64,000 nucleotides of DNA, taken from NCBI RefSeq assembly GCF_008933155.1, contig NZ_WBVP01000018.1, positions 1 through 64,000 of the forward strand. Direction: 5' to 3'. Source of the DNA: Aliivibrio finisterrensis (GTDB lineage Bacteria; Pseudomonadota; Gammaproteobacteria; Enterobacterales; Vibrionaceae). The notes below the pieces were generated by a model. That model had not been told where the DNA came from. It searched no databases and saw nothing but the letters and a program-made list of their open reading frames with translations. Position numbers and translations under genes: made by a program. Below, one piece after another: positions 9,551-19,527 of this stretch (positions are counted from its first letter, which is position 1; each line of letters starts with the position of its first letter).

Positions 9551-10954
9551 ATGAAAGAGTCAGCATTTCGTTGGATTGATAAGTACCTTATCCATCTAAA
9601 AATTCAAGAAAAGTTTTATCTACTATTCGTACTTCCAATTATCGCCCTTTTAAGTCTAACAGCAATTATGGATTCTGCTGCTGATAGCATGATGGCTGAA
9701 ACATTAGATCACGAAGTTCAATTCGTTGCCTCTATGTTGGATCAACAAAATATTTCTCGACAAGATGCGGTGAATCTTCTCTCTCAATCCGCTGAGTTTT
9801 CAGTTGGTTCGGGCGAACACAGTGCTGCTGTTAACTCTGGAAATTATAGCATCAGTGCTAATTCTAATGTGACGCTTTGGTCTGCATTATCTGCGTTACA
9901 AATCTCTTTGATCATCGTGGTTTTTTTAGTCATGGCTATTAGTGTTTATTACGTTATGACCTTCATTGGTGGCGCGATGTTCACTATGAATAAAGCATTA
10001 GAGACGCTTGAGTCTGGTGACTTAACACAACGTATGAATTTCTTCCCAGTAAGAGATGAATTCAGCGTTATTGCGATTACTATTGATAAATTGGCAGAAC
10101 GCGAACAACAATTGGTTTTAGCTATGCAAGAATCTGTCGCCTTAATTCAACAGATGAGCTCCGAATTAAGTCAAAACAGTCATAAAAGTTCAGATGCGTC
10201 TGATAAGCAACTTGCACAACTCGATTTACTATCAAGTGCAACAGAAGAGATGGCGACATCAATTAAAGAAGTAGCTAATTACACTCACGAAGCCTCTTCT
10301 CAATCTACAGATGCAATGGATTCGGCTCGCCTTGGTCAATCCCAAGTGGATTCTGCCGTAAAAGCGATTCAAGCCTTATCAGAAGAGATAAATCAAGCGG
10401 CCAATGCGGTTCAAGAGCTAGACAGTAATGCCGCAAAAATTGATGATGCCGTCGCGACTATCAATGGTATTTCACAACAAACTAATTTATTGGCGTTAAA
10501 TGCTGCGATTGAAGCCGCCCGAGCTGGTGAGCAAGGTCGTGGATTTGCTGTCGTTGCAGATGAAGTCCGTACATTAGCAAGCCGAACTCAACAAGCAACG
10601 GTTGAGATCCAAGCAATGATAGAAGCACTGCAAACAAACAGTAAATCATTATTAACTCTGACATCGAATACGGTGAATAATGCTGGAATTGGCCAAGAGT
10701 TAATGCAGCACGTACATAATGATATTTCAAATATTGCCGATCGTAATAATACGATAGCCCAAAGTAACAATGAAATTGCAACAGCAGCTAGCCAGCAAGG
10801 CGAAGTGGCGGTGAGTATTGCTTCAACGGTTGAAGATGTTCGAACTCAATCAAATCAAGTTCATAAGATGATCAAAGATTCTGAATCTAATATCGAGCAA
10901 CTTAGATTAAAGGGTCAAGATTTAGAGTTACTGCTTAATGGATTAAAAGCGTAG
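9551..10954 (+). CDS. Methyl-accepting chemotaxis protein (small periplasmic domain)
   Basis: This inner-membrane chemoreceptor has about 467 residues. The first membrane helix follows a short cytoplasmic stretch ([18 protein letters not shown]). A small periplasmic part of about 85 residues precedes the second helix ([21 protein letters not shown]), then a HAMP segment and a long methyl-accepting coiled coil. The CheA/CheW-binding hairpin is complete ([29 protein letters not shown] in sequence). There is no CheR-tethering NWETF-type tail. The ligand is unknown. The reading frame also opens at 9509, but [10 protein letters not shown] at 9551 places the membrane helix normally. The gene interrupts the rlmI-acyP-tusE order known from E. 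coli. Confidence 0.9.
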   Translation: MKESAFRWIDKYLIHLKIQEKFYLLFVLPIIALLSLTAIMDSAADSMMAETLDHEVQFVASMLDQQNISRQDAVNLLSQSAEFSVGSGEHSAAVNSGNYSISANSNVTLWSALSALQISLIIVVFLVMAISVYYVMTFIGGAMFTMNKALETLESGDLTQRMNFFPVRDEFSVIAITIDKLAEREQQLVLAMQESVALIQQMSSELSQNSHKSSDASDKQLAQLDLLSSATEEMATSIKEVANYTHEASSQSTDAMDSARLGQSQVDSAVKAIQALSEEINQAANAVQELDSNAAKIDDAVATINGISQQTNLLALNAAIEAARAGEQGRGFAVVADEVRTLASRTQQATVEIQAMIEALQTNSKSLLTLTSNTVNNAGIGQELMQHVHNDISNIADRNNTIAQSNNEIATAASQQGEVAVSIASTVEDVRTQSNQVHKMIKDSESNIEQLRLKGQDLELLLNGLKA

Positions 10955-10988
10955 TCTTTTCTGATTTAACATTTCAATAGCCTAATTC

Positions 10989-11022
10989 ATGCAGTAATAA
11001 TTCATTTTATTACTGCATTTTT
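10989..11022 (+). terminator. Terminator of the first chemoreceptor gene
   Basis: A perfect 12-bp stem ATGCAGTAATAA / TTATTACTGCAT with a 6-base loop is followed by a T-rich stretch, 34 bases after the chemoreceptor stop codon. Confidence 0.85.
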
Positions 11023-11070
11023 AATTTCTCACTCCGCACTTTTAGATTAATCCTCTCTTCACTCCTTTTT

Positions 11071-11232
11071 ATACCAATCACAGTAAGTAAGTGTTCAGAA
11101 ATAGCGAAGAAAAAATGCTTGAGAACAAGGCAGAATTTTTCGATAAGTAGTTATTCTACAATCAAAAATTCTAACGCAGTTATCGAGCATTTTAACAAGC
11201 TAGGATGACCAGTTATTTACTACGATTGGTAT
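11071..11232. repeat. MITE-like inverted-repeat element, about 162 bp
   Basis: The stretch starts ATACCAATCACAGTAAGTAAG and ends with the imperfect reverse complement (GTTATTTACTACGATTGGTAT), giving approximately 26-bp terminal inverted repeats. Internal sequence contains matched arms around TGCTTGAGAACAAGG and CGAGCATTTTAACAAGC. It holds no ORF. Its form matches a miniature inverted-repeat element often seen in intergenic regions of Vibrionaceae and Shewanella (recalled, not searched). It fills most of the 342-bp gap between the chemoreceptor and rlmI. A target duplication could not be confirmed. Confidence 0.7.
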
Positions 11233-11296
11233 TCGTTTGCTTTTCCTTGCGACATCAAAGAGAATAGCCCCCTAATTAACTCATCAGAGCATCAAT

Positions 11297-12487
11297 ATGA
11301 CTGTTTCAATCTATTTAGTAAAAGGACGTGATAAAGCATTACGTCGCCGTCACCCTTGGATCTTCTCTCGCGGTATTGACCGCATTGATGGGAAAGCAGA
11401 GCTAGGTGAAACAGTTGAGATCTATTCAAACAGCGGTGAATGGCTGGCTCGTGGTGCATTTTCTCCACAATCTCAAATTCGTGCTCGTGTTTGGACATTT
11501 GATAAAAATGAAGCGATTGATAAAGATTTCTTTGTTCGTCGTTTAAATCAAGCACAAGGCTTACGTGATGTTCTTGCTGAGCGTGAAGGTCTGACTGGCT
11601 ATCGTCTAATCGCTGCTGAATCTGATGGTTTACCAGGCATTACAATTGATCGTTACCAAAATTACTTTGTGTGTCAGCTTTTGAGTGCTGGTGCTGAAGC
11701 GACTAAAGATTTATTAGTTGAAGCGTTAATCGAGTGCTACCCTGATTGCAATATTTATGAACGTTCTGATGTTTCTGTTCGTAAAAAAGAAGGTCTAAAA
11801 CAACGAACTGGCGTTCTACACGGTGAAGAGCCACCAGAGTCTGTAATCATTGAAGAGAATGGCGTTAAAATTAGCGTTGATATCGTCAATGGCCACAAAA
11901 CAGGCTTCTATCTTGATCAACGTGATAGCCGTGAGCGTTCATGCAAATACGTAAAAGACAAAACAGTACTTAACTGTTTCTCTTACACGGGTGGTTTTGG
12001 TTTGTATTCGCTTAAAGGTGGCGCTAAACACGTTATTAATGCGGATGTTTCTCAACTAGCGCTTGATAATGCGAAGAACAATACTAAAATTAATGGTTTT
12101 GATTTATCTAGAGCTGAATTCTTAAACGCTGACGTATTTAAGCTATTACGTGAATACCGCGATAACGGCACTAAATTTGATGTTGTTATTATGGACCCAC
12201 CAAAATTCGCTGAATCTAAAAACCAGCTAACTGGTGCATGTCGTGGCTATAAAGACATCAATATGCTTGCAATGCAAATTCTTAATCCGGGTGGCACGTT
12301 ACTAACGTACTCTTGTTCTGGTTTAATGGATGCAGGCTTATTCCAAAAGATCATTGCCGATGCGGCACTAGATGCACAACGCACCGTACAATTTGTTGAA
12401 CGTTTTGAGCAAGCAGCGGATCACCCTCTTGATTCAGCTTATCCTGAGGGTTTCTACCTTAAAGGTTTTGCTTGTCGCGTAGTGTAA
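11297..12487 (+). CDS. rlmI: 23S rRNA (cytosine-1962-C5)-methyltransferase RlmI
   Basis: This is a SAM-dependent m5C methyltransferase acting on 23S rRNA in the large subunit. It has 396 residues, the E. coli RlmI length. An N-terminal PUA RNA-binding domain ([19 protein letters not shown]) is followed by a beta-hairpin and EEE-like linker. The Rossmann methyltransferase domain has the SAM motif region [20 protein letters not shown] (about residues 221-240), the catalytic-loop motif MDPPKFAES and LLTYSCSG, with the cysteine in the TYSCSG loop. It ends in a strong terminator. Confidence 0.95.
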   Translation: MTVSIYLVKGRDKALRRRHPWIFSRGIDRIDGKAELGETVEIYSNSGEWLARGAFSPQSQIRARVWTFDKNEAIDKDFFVRRLNQAQGLRDVLAEREGLTGYRLIAAESDGLPGITIDRYQNYFVCQLLSAGAEATKDLLVEALIECYPDCNIYERSDVSVRKKEGLKQRTGVLHGEEPPESVIIEENGVKISVDIVNGHKTGFYLDQRDSRERSCKYVKDKTVLNCFSYTGGFGLYSLKGGAKHVINADVSQLALDNAKNNTKINGFDLSRAEFLNADVFKLLREYRDNGTKFDVVIMDPPKFAESKNQLTGACRGYKDINMLAMQILNPGGTLLTYSCSGLMDAGLFQKIIADAALDAQRTVQFVERFEQAADHPLDSAYPEGFYLKGFACRVV

Positions 12488-12520
12488 TTGGCTAAAGCGG
12501 CTCAAGAACATAACTTAAAT

Positions 12521-12553
12521 AAGGCGAGAAGGTTAACCCTTCTCGCCTTTTTA
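12521..12553 (+). terminator. rlmI terminator
   Basis: A 12-bp stem AAGGCGAGAAGG / CCTTCTCGCCTT with a 5-base loop and a T-run begins 33 bases after the rlmI stop. Confidence 0.92.
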
Positions 12554-12610
12554 TTTACATCAACTAACCGTTATAAATAGTTGCTGGCGTTGTTGCTCCA
12601 AAATCTTCAG

Positions 12611-12718
12611 TTAATTAGGAAGTGTAGTTACGACTAGATTTAGTGCATCATTTTCACCATTAATGGTCATTTCAGAGCTAGCACCAAGTTTATCGGTGGC
12701 AATTGTCTTTGAGTGTGA
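12611..12718 (-). pseudogene. C-terminal gene remnant next to IS fragment
   Basis: On the minus strand an open frame of about 35 codons ends in LVVTTLPN and a stop at 12611. Its upstream end meets a stop codon where the transposase remnant begins. The composition (TIATDKLGASSEMTINGEND) looks like real coding sequence rather than chance. It could be the tail of a gene cut by the insertion sequence. I cannot name the gene and see no start or ribosome site. Confidence 0.3.
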
Positions 12719-13300
12719 TCAGGTAACACGATAGCTGCCATACATACCGGGTTGGGTGAAGCGATTTAAAAGTGAACAACCTATTAACACTTCTTGAATT
12801 TTGTTTGATGACTTTCGGCTATAAAGTTTATTGCCGATGATTTTCTTATACCTCTGCACCGCTGTTTCAGATACATTTCGTCGCCCATATTCCCTTTTCT
12901 TCTGCCACACCATCACTCCTAAAACTCTACATTACACCAAATCCTGCTTTCGTTTTGCATAGTGGTGTTCGTCAGAAAATGAGTTCTCTTTTGGCAGATT
13001 GACAATATCTGCATTCGGGACACCACCCTTCTAATTGCTATACACTATGTTGGTGTCGTACATTTTGTCTGCGCTAATATGCTTAACATCAGCAATATTT
13101 TGCTGGCATAACTCACCGACGACTTGGTCATCCATGACATCTTTCCTGTCATAACAGCACTCTCGATGGCGTGGTCGCCTCTCACCGCTAAATAAGCTTT
13201 CTTCCAACTTCGTTTTGCATCGACGTTGTGCTTTTTTAATGCCACTCGTCCTTCCCATATAGCTTCAACTCCTTAGAATCAATGACTGATTATATTGACT
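12719..13300 (-). pseudogene. Degenerate IS5-family transposase
   Basis: Pieces of a DDE transposase occur in order on the minus strand in different frames. First comes an IDSKELKLYGKDEW segment near 13250-13290, matching the first catalytic aspartate motif (IDSTGLK). Next is KKHNVDAKRSWKKAYLAV (near 13200-13250) after a frameshift in an A-run. The motif ISADKMYDTNIVY near 13040-13080 matches the second aspartate block. The C-terminal block REYGRRNVSETAVQRYKK (near 12840-12900) carries the catalytic glutamate. Stops and frameshifts break the gene in several places and a section between blocks two and three is missing. No functional product is expected. Confidence 0.7.
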
Positions 13301-13760
13301 TCAGTTTTTTTGACGAAACTTAGGTTTGCTAAAATGTCGGCGATTAAGATTCTAATCAACCTTTCCAATATGACCAGTTTACCGTGAATTTGCACAGTAA
13401 CTTCGCCTCATAATCAGTAAACAGGACCGAATCTTACTCAAGGTTTTGCCTAATATTAACTTTTGTTGGGACCCCTGATTTATTTAACGAATAAGCATCG
13501 CCTTCATTGTTTTTATTTCTACTTGGGAAGGCATGACCGTCTCTTTCATGTAACCACCTAAAATCCATTTAACCGCATCAACAAATTAATTTCACTGTAG
13601 TTCCTTAATCATAGGGTACTAATTCTTAAAAGCGCAAAGCTATTACAGTTAATTTGTTGCTATGAATTTGTTGGTTGACAGTTTCATAACACAGTTTTTG
13701 TCAAATTTAAGTATCAAAAATCTTATAATCCTTTATTATTTGTGATGTATATTTTAATCG
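13301..13760. other. Non-coding degenerate stretch upstream of the IS remnant
   Basis: No intact ORF, terminator or clear repeat is visible. On the minus strand a short open frame (VDAVKWILGGYMKETVMPSQ and about ten more residues, near 13470-13575) is closed by stops. It may be the other part of the interrupted gene or of the IS. The last 100 bases probably contain the promoter of the DUF2750 gene. Confidence 0.35.
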
Positions 13761-13770
13761 AGACATCATC

Positions 13771-14121
13771 ATGAGCAAATTAACGTCAGATACTCAAGCA
13801 AACCTAGATCTTTTCATCGCAGAAACGAAAGAAACGCAGCTAGTTTGGAGTCTTTATAACGAAGAAGGATGGATTTCTGTAGAGTCTACTGAATTCGAAA
13901 ACTCTGAAGTAATGCCATTCTGGTCTAACAAAGCAGACGCTGAATTTCATAACGTTGAAGAATGGGCTGATTTTGAAGTAACAGAAATTCCACTCGATAT
14001 CTTTGCTGAAGATTGGCTAGTAACATTATCTGAAGATGGTGTTTTAGTTGGTACAAACTGGAACCAACAGCTTGAAGGTAAAGAAGTGGAAGCAAGTGAT
14101 CTTGTAAAGCTTTACCTATAA
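13771..14121 (+). CDS. DUF2750-like small cytoplasmic protein
   Basis: The protein is acidic, has 116 residues, no signal peptide and no membrane segment. It is tryptophan- and glutamate-rich (VWSLYNEEGWISVES, VMPFWSNKADAEFH, EDWLVTLSEDGVLVGTNW). The pattern, with a conserved MPFWSNK..A core and a C-terminal D-L..DG...G.NW segment, resembles the DUF2750 family of small proteins. No function is known. The gene is monocistronic with its own terminator. The family name is by memory of the pattern and is moderately sure; that it is a real gene is very likely. Confidence 0.75.
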   Translation: MSKLTSDTQANLDLFIAETKETQLVWSLYNEEGWISVESTEFENSEVMPFWSNKADAEFHNVEEWADFEVTEIPLDIFAEDWLVTLSEDGVLVGTNWNQQLEGKEVEASDLVKLYL

Positions 14122-14144
14122 GGTTTACTTCTTAAACAAAAAGA

Positions 14145-14176
14145 CTAAAGGGCTGTTATTATTACGGCCCTTTTCG
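14145..14176 (+). terminator. Terminator between DUF2750 gene and tpm
   Basis: The stem AAAGGGC / GCCCTTT with a 13-base AT-rich loop and flanking A and T runs can serve both convergent genes. Confidence 0.7.
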
Positions 14177-14179
14177 TCG

Positions 14180-14821
14180 TTATCCTTCAATCAGCCACAC
14201 TTCTTCCGCAAAGCGTGATAACCCTTTTTTAATTTTAGGATGATCAGCATCAGCTTCATCACGCTGCAAGCGAGTAACTTTCATACCAGAATATAGTGAA
14301 CGAACTTCGTTTTCAGGAACAGAAAATGGCGGGCCTGTCATTTCAGTTTGATCGTAATCTAATGTCACTAATAAGATACGCCCACCCTCTTTTAAACGAG
14401 TGCGTAGTACTTGTACATATTCTTTACGCATCTCTTTAGGTAGGGCAACGAGCGCTGCACGATCATAAATCAGATCAGTTGCTTCAATTGGTGCGGTAAA
14501 ATAATCACCAGAATAAATAGTTAACTCATCAAATTCATATAACTCAAGAGTGCTAGTTAATGCAGTAACCGTGGGTGTATATAAGCGCTCAGCAAAAAAA
14601 GCACGAACGGCTATTTTACTTAGCTCAACACCCGTTATTGAGTTATGTTTTTCAGCAAGCCAATCGAGATCCATCGACTTACCACATAAAGGAACAAATA
14701 CCGTCTCATTACGTTGCGGCTTTAAAGCTGACCAATATTGAGTCAAAATTGGGTTTGTATCAGGTAGGTGAAAACCAATTACATTACTTGCCCACTTACT
14801 TTCCCAGAATTCATGTTCCAT
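14180..14821 (-). CDS. tpm: Thiopurine S-methyltransferase
   Basis: This SAM-dependent enzyme has 213 residues and methylates thiopurines and, in bacteria, selenium and tellurium oxyanion derivatives. It starts [19 protein letters not shown], the typical bacterial TPMT opening. The SAM-binding section [19 protein letters not shown] follows (about residues 41-59), then GVELSKIAV, the [10 protein letters not shown] loop (about 119-128) and LVTLDY. Length and motif order fit the family. It lies alone and is convergent with the DUF2750 gene. Confidence 0.93.
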   Translation of the reverse strand: MEHEFWESKWASNVIGFHLPDTNPILTQYWSALKPQRNETVFVPLCGKSMDLDWLAEKHNSITGVELSKIAVRAFFAERLYTPTVTALTSTLELYEFDELTIYSGDYFTAPIEATDLIYDRAALVALPKEMRKEYVQVLRTRLKEGGRILLVTLDYDQTEMTGPPFSVPENEVRSLYSGMKVTRLQRDEADADHPKIKKGLSRFAEEVWLIEG

Positions 14822-15075
14822 TTACTTTTCCTTCCACTTACTTTTTATTATTGCGAAATGGTACCTCATCCCCCTATTCTGTTCTACAAATACTCAATTT
14901 ATCCCCTTATTGCTTTAACCATAACCAAAAATCAAATATATATTCTTTTTGGTTATATATGATAACTTTTATCACTTATCTTACCGACAGCCTTACCGTT
15001 ATTATGCCTTTAAATACAAAGAGCTTGTTTCAAATCGACACATAATGAGCGCACTAAATAAACAGGAAAAGCAGT

Positions 15076-16446
15076 ATGTCATTAGCCGTTATCATCAATT
15101 TGATCGTCTTTATCGGTCTTATCTTCTTTCTTAATACCCAACAGCGCAAAGAATATACGCTTTCTCGCCTTGTTCTTATCGGCTTAATTACTGGTAGTCT
15201 TTATGGTTTGGGCCTTCATATCATTCATGGCGAAGGCAGTACTGTAATCAAGACGACACTTGATTGGATCAATATTGTTGGTAGTGGTTATGTTGGATTA
15301 CTAAAAATGGTTATCATGCCATTAGTATTAGTTTCTATGTTTTCTGCGGTTGTTAAACTCGATAAATCAGGTTCACTAGGTAAAATCAGTGGCGTAACTA
15401 TCAGTGTTTTACTAATAACGACGATGATCTCTGCACTTATTGGTATCGGTGTAACACAGATGTTTGGACTTTCTGCTGAAGGTTTAACTGAAGGTGCTCG
15501 TGAAACAGCTCGTGTTGCGGTATTAGAGTCTCGCATTGGCAGTGTTAGTGATTTAACTATCCCTCAAATGCTAGTCAGCTTTATTCCTACTAACCCATTT
15601 GCTGATTTAACTGGAACTCGCTCAACCTCTATTATTGCGGTTGTAATCTTCGCTATCCTTGCTGGTATCGCGGCTCGTAAAGTAAGCCAAGAAAAAGAAG
15701 AGTTAGCAGGCCCAATTAATACTTTTGTTGATGTAGCCCAATCAATTGTAATGCGTCTGGTTAAGATGATTATGGCTTTAACCCCTTACGGTATCTTAGC
15801 GCTATTAACTAAAGTTGTTGCTACATCCAATGCAGCAGATATTTTAAATCTACTTGGATTTATTGTTGCTTCTTATGTCGCTATTCTTCTGATGTTTGTT
15901 GTTCACGGTTTATTGGTTTCATTTGTTGGTGTAAACCCTGTTGATTACTTCAAGAAAATTTGGCCTGTATTGACGTTTGCATTCAGCTCTCGAAGCTCAG
16001 CAGCAACAATTCCACTAAACGTTGAAGCTCAAATTACTAAGCTACGTGTTCCACCGGCGATTGCGAATTTATCTGCTACATTTGGGGCCACTATTGGTCA
16101 AAATGGGTGTGCGGGTATTTACCCTGCGATGCTAGCGGTAATGGTTGCTCCAACAATGGGGATCCCAATTGATGCTCACTTTATTCTGTCTTTAGTTGCT
16201 ATTATCACAGTAAGTTCATTTGGTATTGCCGGTGTCGGCGGCGGCGCAACATTCGCAGCATTAATCGTTCTTCCTGCAATGGGGTTACCTGTAACCATTG
16301 CTGCCCTACTTATTTCTATCGAACCTCTTATTGATATGGCTCGTACTGCTCTTAACGTAAGTGGCGCAATGACAGCGGGTACAATTACAAGCCGAGTACT
16401 TGATGAGAAAAGTACAGATGAACAAGTAGAAAGTGCACAAGCGTAA
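15076..16446 (+). CDS. tcyP: L-cystine symporter TcyP (dicarboxylate/amino acid:cation symporter family)
   Basis: This is an inner-membrane transporter of 456 residues with 8-9 hydrophobic segments and the re-entrant loops of the DAACS family. It has a serine-rich loop (AFSSRSSAATIPLNVEAQ, about residues 308-325). The conserved NLSATFGATIGQNGCAG section follows near residue 335, and the helical hairpin 2 region GIAGVGGGATFAALIVLPAMG comes next. These features fit TcyP (YdjN) of E. coli, which imports cystine, rather than GltP or DctA. A good ribosome site (AACAGGAAAAGC) precedes the ATG. A terminator follows. Confidence 0.88.
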   Translation: MSLAVIINLIVFIGLIFFLNTQQRKEYTLSRLVLIGLITGSLYGLGLHIIHGEGSTVIKTTLDWINIVGSGYVGLLKMVIMPLVLVSMFSAVVKLDKSGSLGKISGVTISVLLITTMISALIGIGVTQMFGLSAEGLTEGARETARVAVLESRIGSVSDLTIPQMLVSFIPTNPFADLTGTRSTSIIAVVIFAILAGIAARKVSQEKEELAGPINTFVDVAQSIVMRLVKMIMALTPYGILALLTKVVATSNAADILNLLGFIVASYVAILLMFVVHGLLVSFVGVNPVDYFKKIWPVLTFAFSSRSSAATIPLNVEAQITKLRVPPAIANLSATFGATIGQNGCAGIYPAMLAVMVAPTMGIPIDAHFILSLVAIITVSSFGIAGVGGGATFAALIVLPAMGLPVTIAALLISIEPLIDMARTALNVSGAMTAGTITSRVLDEKSTDEQVESAQA

Positions 16447-16475
16447 TCTTCTATCTGTAATTAACTACTTATAAA

Positions 16476-16507
16476 ACAAAAAGGAAGTCATTTGGCTTCC
16501 TTTTTTG
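16476..16507 (+). terminator. tcyP terminator
   Basis: The hairpin AAAAGGAAG / CTTCCTTTT with a T-run lies about 35 bases after the tcyP stop. Confidence 0.85.
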
Positions 16508-16601
16508 ATTCATAAAACTGACATATCTCTGTAACCCTAACGTCATTCGTCTTATTTACTATCTAAAACATAATTTCTTGTTCTATTTGTGTAGGTTATA
16601 G

Positions 16602-18629
16602 ATGAAACCCTTTCAGAAGTCCCCCATTTCATTGCTTCACGTCTTCACCCTATTATTAACCAGTATTGTTATCTGTTTTGTCCTTCTCTCTTTGATTAGT
16701 AGCCGAGGAATTGATCGTGTTGGCCAGCAATTCTCTCAACTCAGCCAAACGATGTTGCCCTCTGCTTTATCTAATGCTGAACTAACAAAAAACGTACTTC
16801 AACAAGTAAAATTCATGAATGACGGTTTACATGTTAAAAACTCAAATGATTTATCTAAAATCCAAACTATTATTACCGAGCTTCATCAACAATCAATAAC
16901 AGAAATCCGTCAATTACAACAACGTTCATTACATCAAAATGCAGAGTTAACGATAAACCAAATTCATCAATTAAAAGAGCATATACACACATTAAACATG
17001 CAATCATCACGTATCTTATCCATTCAAAAAAACACGCTTTTACTCTCTTCAAAAATCAAAGAAAATCTTCCTTCCCTGCGTTATGGGTTAAGTTCTATTG
17101 GGCCTGAAATGAATCGTATCAGTGCATTCCTGATTACTGATAATGCTAACGCTGATGATGCATCAAATCGCTTTGTCTCTAGTGCTATGGCGTTAGAGAC
17201 TACCTTCTTAACCTTAATGGCAGAAGATAACATAATGACTGCTCAGAAATGGTATCGTGAAATTTACAATCGAATAGCGGCATTAGAGTTAGCTTATGAT
17301 GATTTATCACTCGAGTATCCAGATCTTAATACCTACATGAGTCTAAGTGCCCCATTAGAGATCGTGATGGATGAGATGCGTCAAGATGATTCAATACCTA
17401 ATCAACGACTTACTTTTTTGTCATTAGTAAAAGAACAAAAAGAGTTAATCTCTGCGGCTTCAGAGACTTCCTTTCTTGCAACGACTCTACTCAGTAAGAT
17501 TGCTCTTGCAATGGAGAAATCGTTAGCCCAACGAACTGAGCTCGTCGACAGTTCCATTGATGTTTTTAAGAAAATAATTTTAATCAGCAGTTGCTTTTTA
17601 ATCATTACTCTTTGGATAGTAGCTACTTGGACCCGCTCATGGATGTCAATTGGATTAAAAAATATTACCCATCATTTAAAGCAGCTTTCAGACCATAATT
17701 ATAAACATAAGGTTCCCGAGGTAGGTCCTGCAGAGATGCAAATAATCGCTAAAAATTTGAACAAAGTAATTACCTCTACCACACACTCTATCGTTAATAT
17801 CTCAAACAATTGTGATGTGTTATATCAAACCTCCGAAATCACGAATAGTGTCTCAAATGATATTGAAGCAGGACTAACACAACAAAATGAAGCATTACTC
17901 TCAATGGCTTCTATTGTCAGTCAATTAGATTTATCTATTAGTGAAATTGCCAAGTTAACCCAAGAGTCTCATCAGGAAACTTATAATGCGACTCAAGCGG
18001 CTTCTAATGGCGTAACCGTGATTGGCAGTAATAACAGCCGATTAACTCAATTAAATGAGGCGCTAAGTAAAAACGTAATAGCGATGGAAACACTAGATCG
18101 TGAAGTTGATAAAATACAATCGATGGTTGGTGTAATTGCAAGTTTGGCAGATAACACTAACTTACTGGCATTAAATGCGGCAATAGAAGCGGCTCGTGCA
18201 GGGGATCAAGGCCGAGGATTTGCAGTCGTTGCTGACGAAGTAAGACAGTTGGCTGGCAGTACTTCAGCCCAAACCCGTAATATTAGAGAAACAATGACTG
18301 CATTATTGGATGCTGCAAATGAAGCAAAGTCGTCCATCGCTGTTAGCCAGACTGAAATGTCACTTGCTATAGCATCAAGTATGGACGTCAGTAAAACCTT
18401 TGAGCATATATCAGACGCTGTCACTCTAGTCAGTGACCGGATTTCCCAAGTCTCTGTCGCGACTGAAGAGCAAGCTCAAGCGGCTACAGAGGTAAGTAAC
18501 AATATTGGTCACATAAACAGACAAGGTGAGGAGATGGAATTACAGCTTAGTGCATTTGTCGAATCAACTAAAGAAGTTGCAGGAATCGCCTCACAACAGA
18601 AAGCATTAATACAAAACTATCGTTTTTAA
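16602..18629 (+). CDS. Methyl-accepting chemotaxis protein (large helical periplasmic domain)
   Basis: This chemoreceptor has 675 residues. The N-terminal membrane helix is [19 protein letters not shown] (about residues 14-32). A periplasmic domain of about 290 residues follows and is almost wholly helical and rich in glutamine and leucine, like helical-bimodular (HBM) or four-helix sensor domains. The second membrane helix is [20 protein letters not shown] (about 324-343). After HAMP comes the signalling coiled coil with the conserved hairpin [20 protein letters not shown]. No CheR-binding tail is present. Ligand unknown; HBM-type sensors often bind organic acids, but this is only a hint. 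Confidence 0.9.
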   Translation: MKPFQKSPISLLHVFTLLLTSIVICFVLLSLISSRGIDRVGQQFSQLSQTMLPSALSNAELTKNVLQQVKFMNDGLHVKNSNDLSKIQTIITELHQQSITEIRQLQQRSLHQNAELTINQIHQLKEHIHTLNMQSSRILSIQKNTLLLSSKIKENLPSLRYGLSSIGPEMNRISAFLITDNANADDASNRFVSSAMALETTFLTLMAEDNIMTAQKWYREIYNRIAALELAYDDLSLEYPDLNTYMSLSAPLEIVMDEMRQDDSIPNQRLTFLSLVKEQKELISAASETSFLATTLLSKIALAMEKSLAQRTELVDSSIDVFKKIILISSCFLIITLWIVATWTRSWMSIGLKNITHHLKQLSDHNYKHKVPEVGPAEMQIIAKNLNKVITSTTHSIVNISNNCDVLYQTSEITNSVSNDIEAGLTQQNEALLSMASIVSQLDLSISEIAKLTQESHQETYNATQAASNGVTVIGSNNSRLTQLNEALSKNVIAMETLDREVDKIQSMVGVIASLADNTNLLALNAAIEAARAGDQGRGFAVVADEVRQLAGSTSAQTRNIRETMTALLDAANEAKSSIAVSQTEMSLAIASSMDVSKTFEHISDAVTLVSDRISQVSVATEEQAQAATEVSNNIGHINRQGEEMELQLSAFVESTKEVAGIASQQKALIQNYRF

Positions 18630-18701
18630 CACTAAATATTGCATAAGAAAAACTAATCTAAAAAAACAATTTTATTTGATAGAAATAATATAATTTAACT
18701 C

Positions 18702-18707
18702 TATAAT
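18702..18707 (+). promoter_or_regulatory. Candidate -10 element for the small ORF
   Basis: A perfect TATAAT is seen about 54 bases before the 26-codon ORF. The best -35-like hexamer, TTGATA at 18676-18681, is 20 bases away, which is longer than usual, so the promoter is only tentative. Confidence 0.4.
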
Positions 18708-18760
18708 GCGCACCATACAGAGACTAATAACTCGTCCAATTAATATAAAAAAATAACGTT

Positions 18761-18841
18761 ATGGCTAGAAATATACTAACTAAAATCGCAACAGCTTATC
18801 AGCGTTCATTTGTTGAACTATATAAGCGCGATAATAAATAA
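18761..18841 (+). CDS. Possible 26-residue small protein
   Basis: The ORF runs ATG to TAA and encodes a basic, amphipathic peptide starting MARNILTKIATAYQRSFVEL and ending YKRDNK. It has a TATAAT upstream and a strong terminator about 20 bases after the stop, so it sits inside what looks like its own short transcription unit. No clear Shine-Dalgarno sequence is visible, only AACG before the ATG. It could be a small protein or a small RNA with chance coding. I do not recognise a named family. Confidence 0.4.
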   Translation: MARNILTKIATAYQRSFVELYKRDNK

Positions 18842-18857
18842 TCTCTAATAAAGAGAT

Positions 18858-18888
18858 ACAAAAAAGGAGCTAATCAGCTCCTTTTTAT
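18858..18888 (+). terminator. Bidirectional terminator after the small ORF
   Basis: The stem AAAAAGGAGCT / AGCTCCTTTTT has a 4-base loop and A/T runs on both sides. It also serves the convergent exonuclease gene. Confidence 0.92.
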
Positions 18889-18906
18889 TATTTGGAATAA
18901 AAATTT

Positions 18907-19437
18907 CTACAATATTTTCAATGCTAACTGCGCTAGATTATAAGCATCAACATAGCCTGAATGCTGTCTACCTTCCCATTCGATATCTAGCTCTTCCATC
19001 GCTTTTCGTTGACCCATACGTTCATTTTTCTTACGTGATTTAATGCGATAAATCGTCGCTAAATTCAAAAACTCACTGAATGGAATATCAATGCCTTTTG
19101 CTCTACATTCAGCATCAAGAATTTGCTCATCGTGTCCCCATGCTGCATAAATTTTATTGGTTCCACCGAAATTCTTAATCATAGACTTCAATACCTCAGC
19201 TAACGGTCTACCCTGTTTTTCTATTTTTCGAGGGGAGATCCCTGTTAACTCAACACAAAACTTAGATATTTCGTCTTTTTCTGGCTTCACATAATATTGA
19301 GCACGTTTAACAACTTCACCTTTAATTAAGTCGATCTCCGCTAATCCTACTTCAATGATCTCCCCTGTTGTTCCTTTGCCATCAACATTCCAACAGCACA
19401 TTTCTAAGTCAAAACAGACGATACGATTAAAGTTCAT
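18907..19437 (-). CDS. DEDDh-type 3'-5' exonuclease
   Basis: This 176-residue protein is of the exonuclease/RNase T superfamily. The first acidic pair is in CFDLEMCCW (residues 8-16), the third acidic residue in AAWGHDEQILDAEC (about 99-112), and the final histidine and aspartate in HSGYVDAYNLA (about 159-169). All DEDDh catalytic positions are therefore present. The form resembles KapD/ERI-1-like small exonucleases rather than DnaQ or Orn. A good AGGATCTCC ribosome site precedes the ATG. Substrate (RNA or DNA) is not known. Confidence 0.85.
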   Translation of the reverse strand: MNFNRIVCFDLEMCCWNVDGKGTTGEIIEVGLAEIDLIKGEVVKRAQYYVKPEKDEISKFCVELTGISPRKIEKQGRPLAEVLKSMIKNFGGTNKIYAAWGHDEQILDAECRAKGIDIPFSEFLNLATIYRIKSRKKNERMGQRKAMEELDIEWEGRQHSGYVDAYNLAQLALKIL

Positions 19438-19527
19438 GGAGATCCTTGGTACTCAAATAAAACGGAGGCGCTATTCTACCTAAACAAAATGATAAGCGCG
19501 ATACTATAAAAATCGATTGCTGAAAAT

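Noticed and set aside
12719-13258. Minus-strand open frames considered as real genes
   Set aside because: They are separate, frame-shifted pieces of one transposase-like protein without complete catalytic set or starts.
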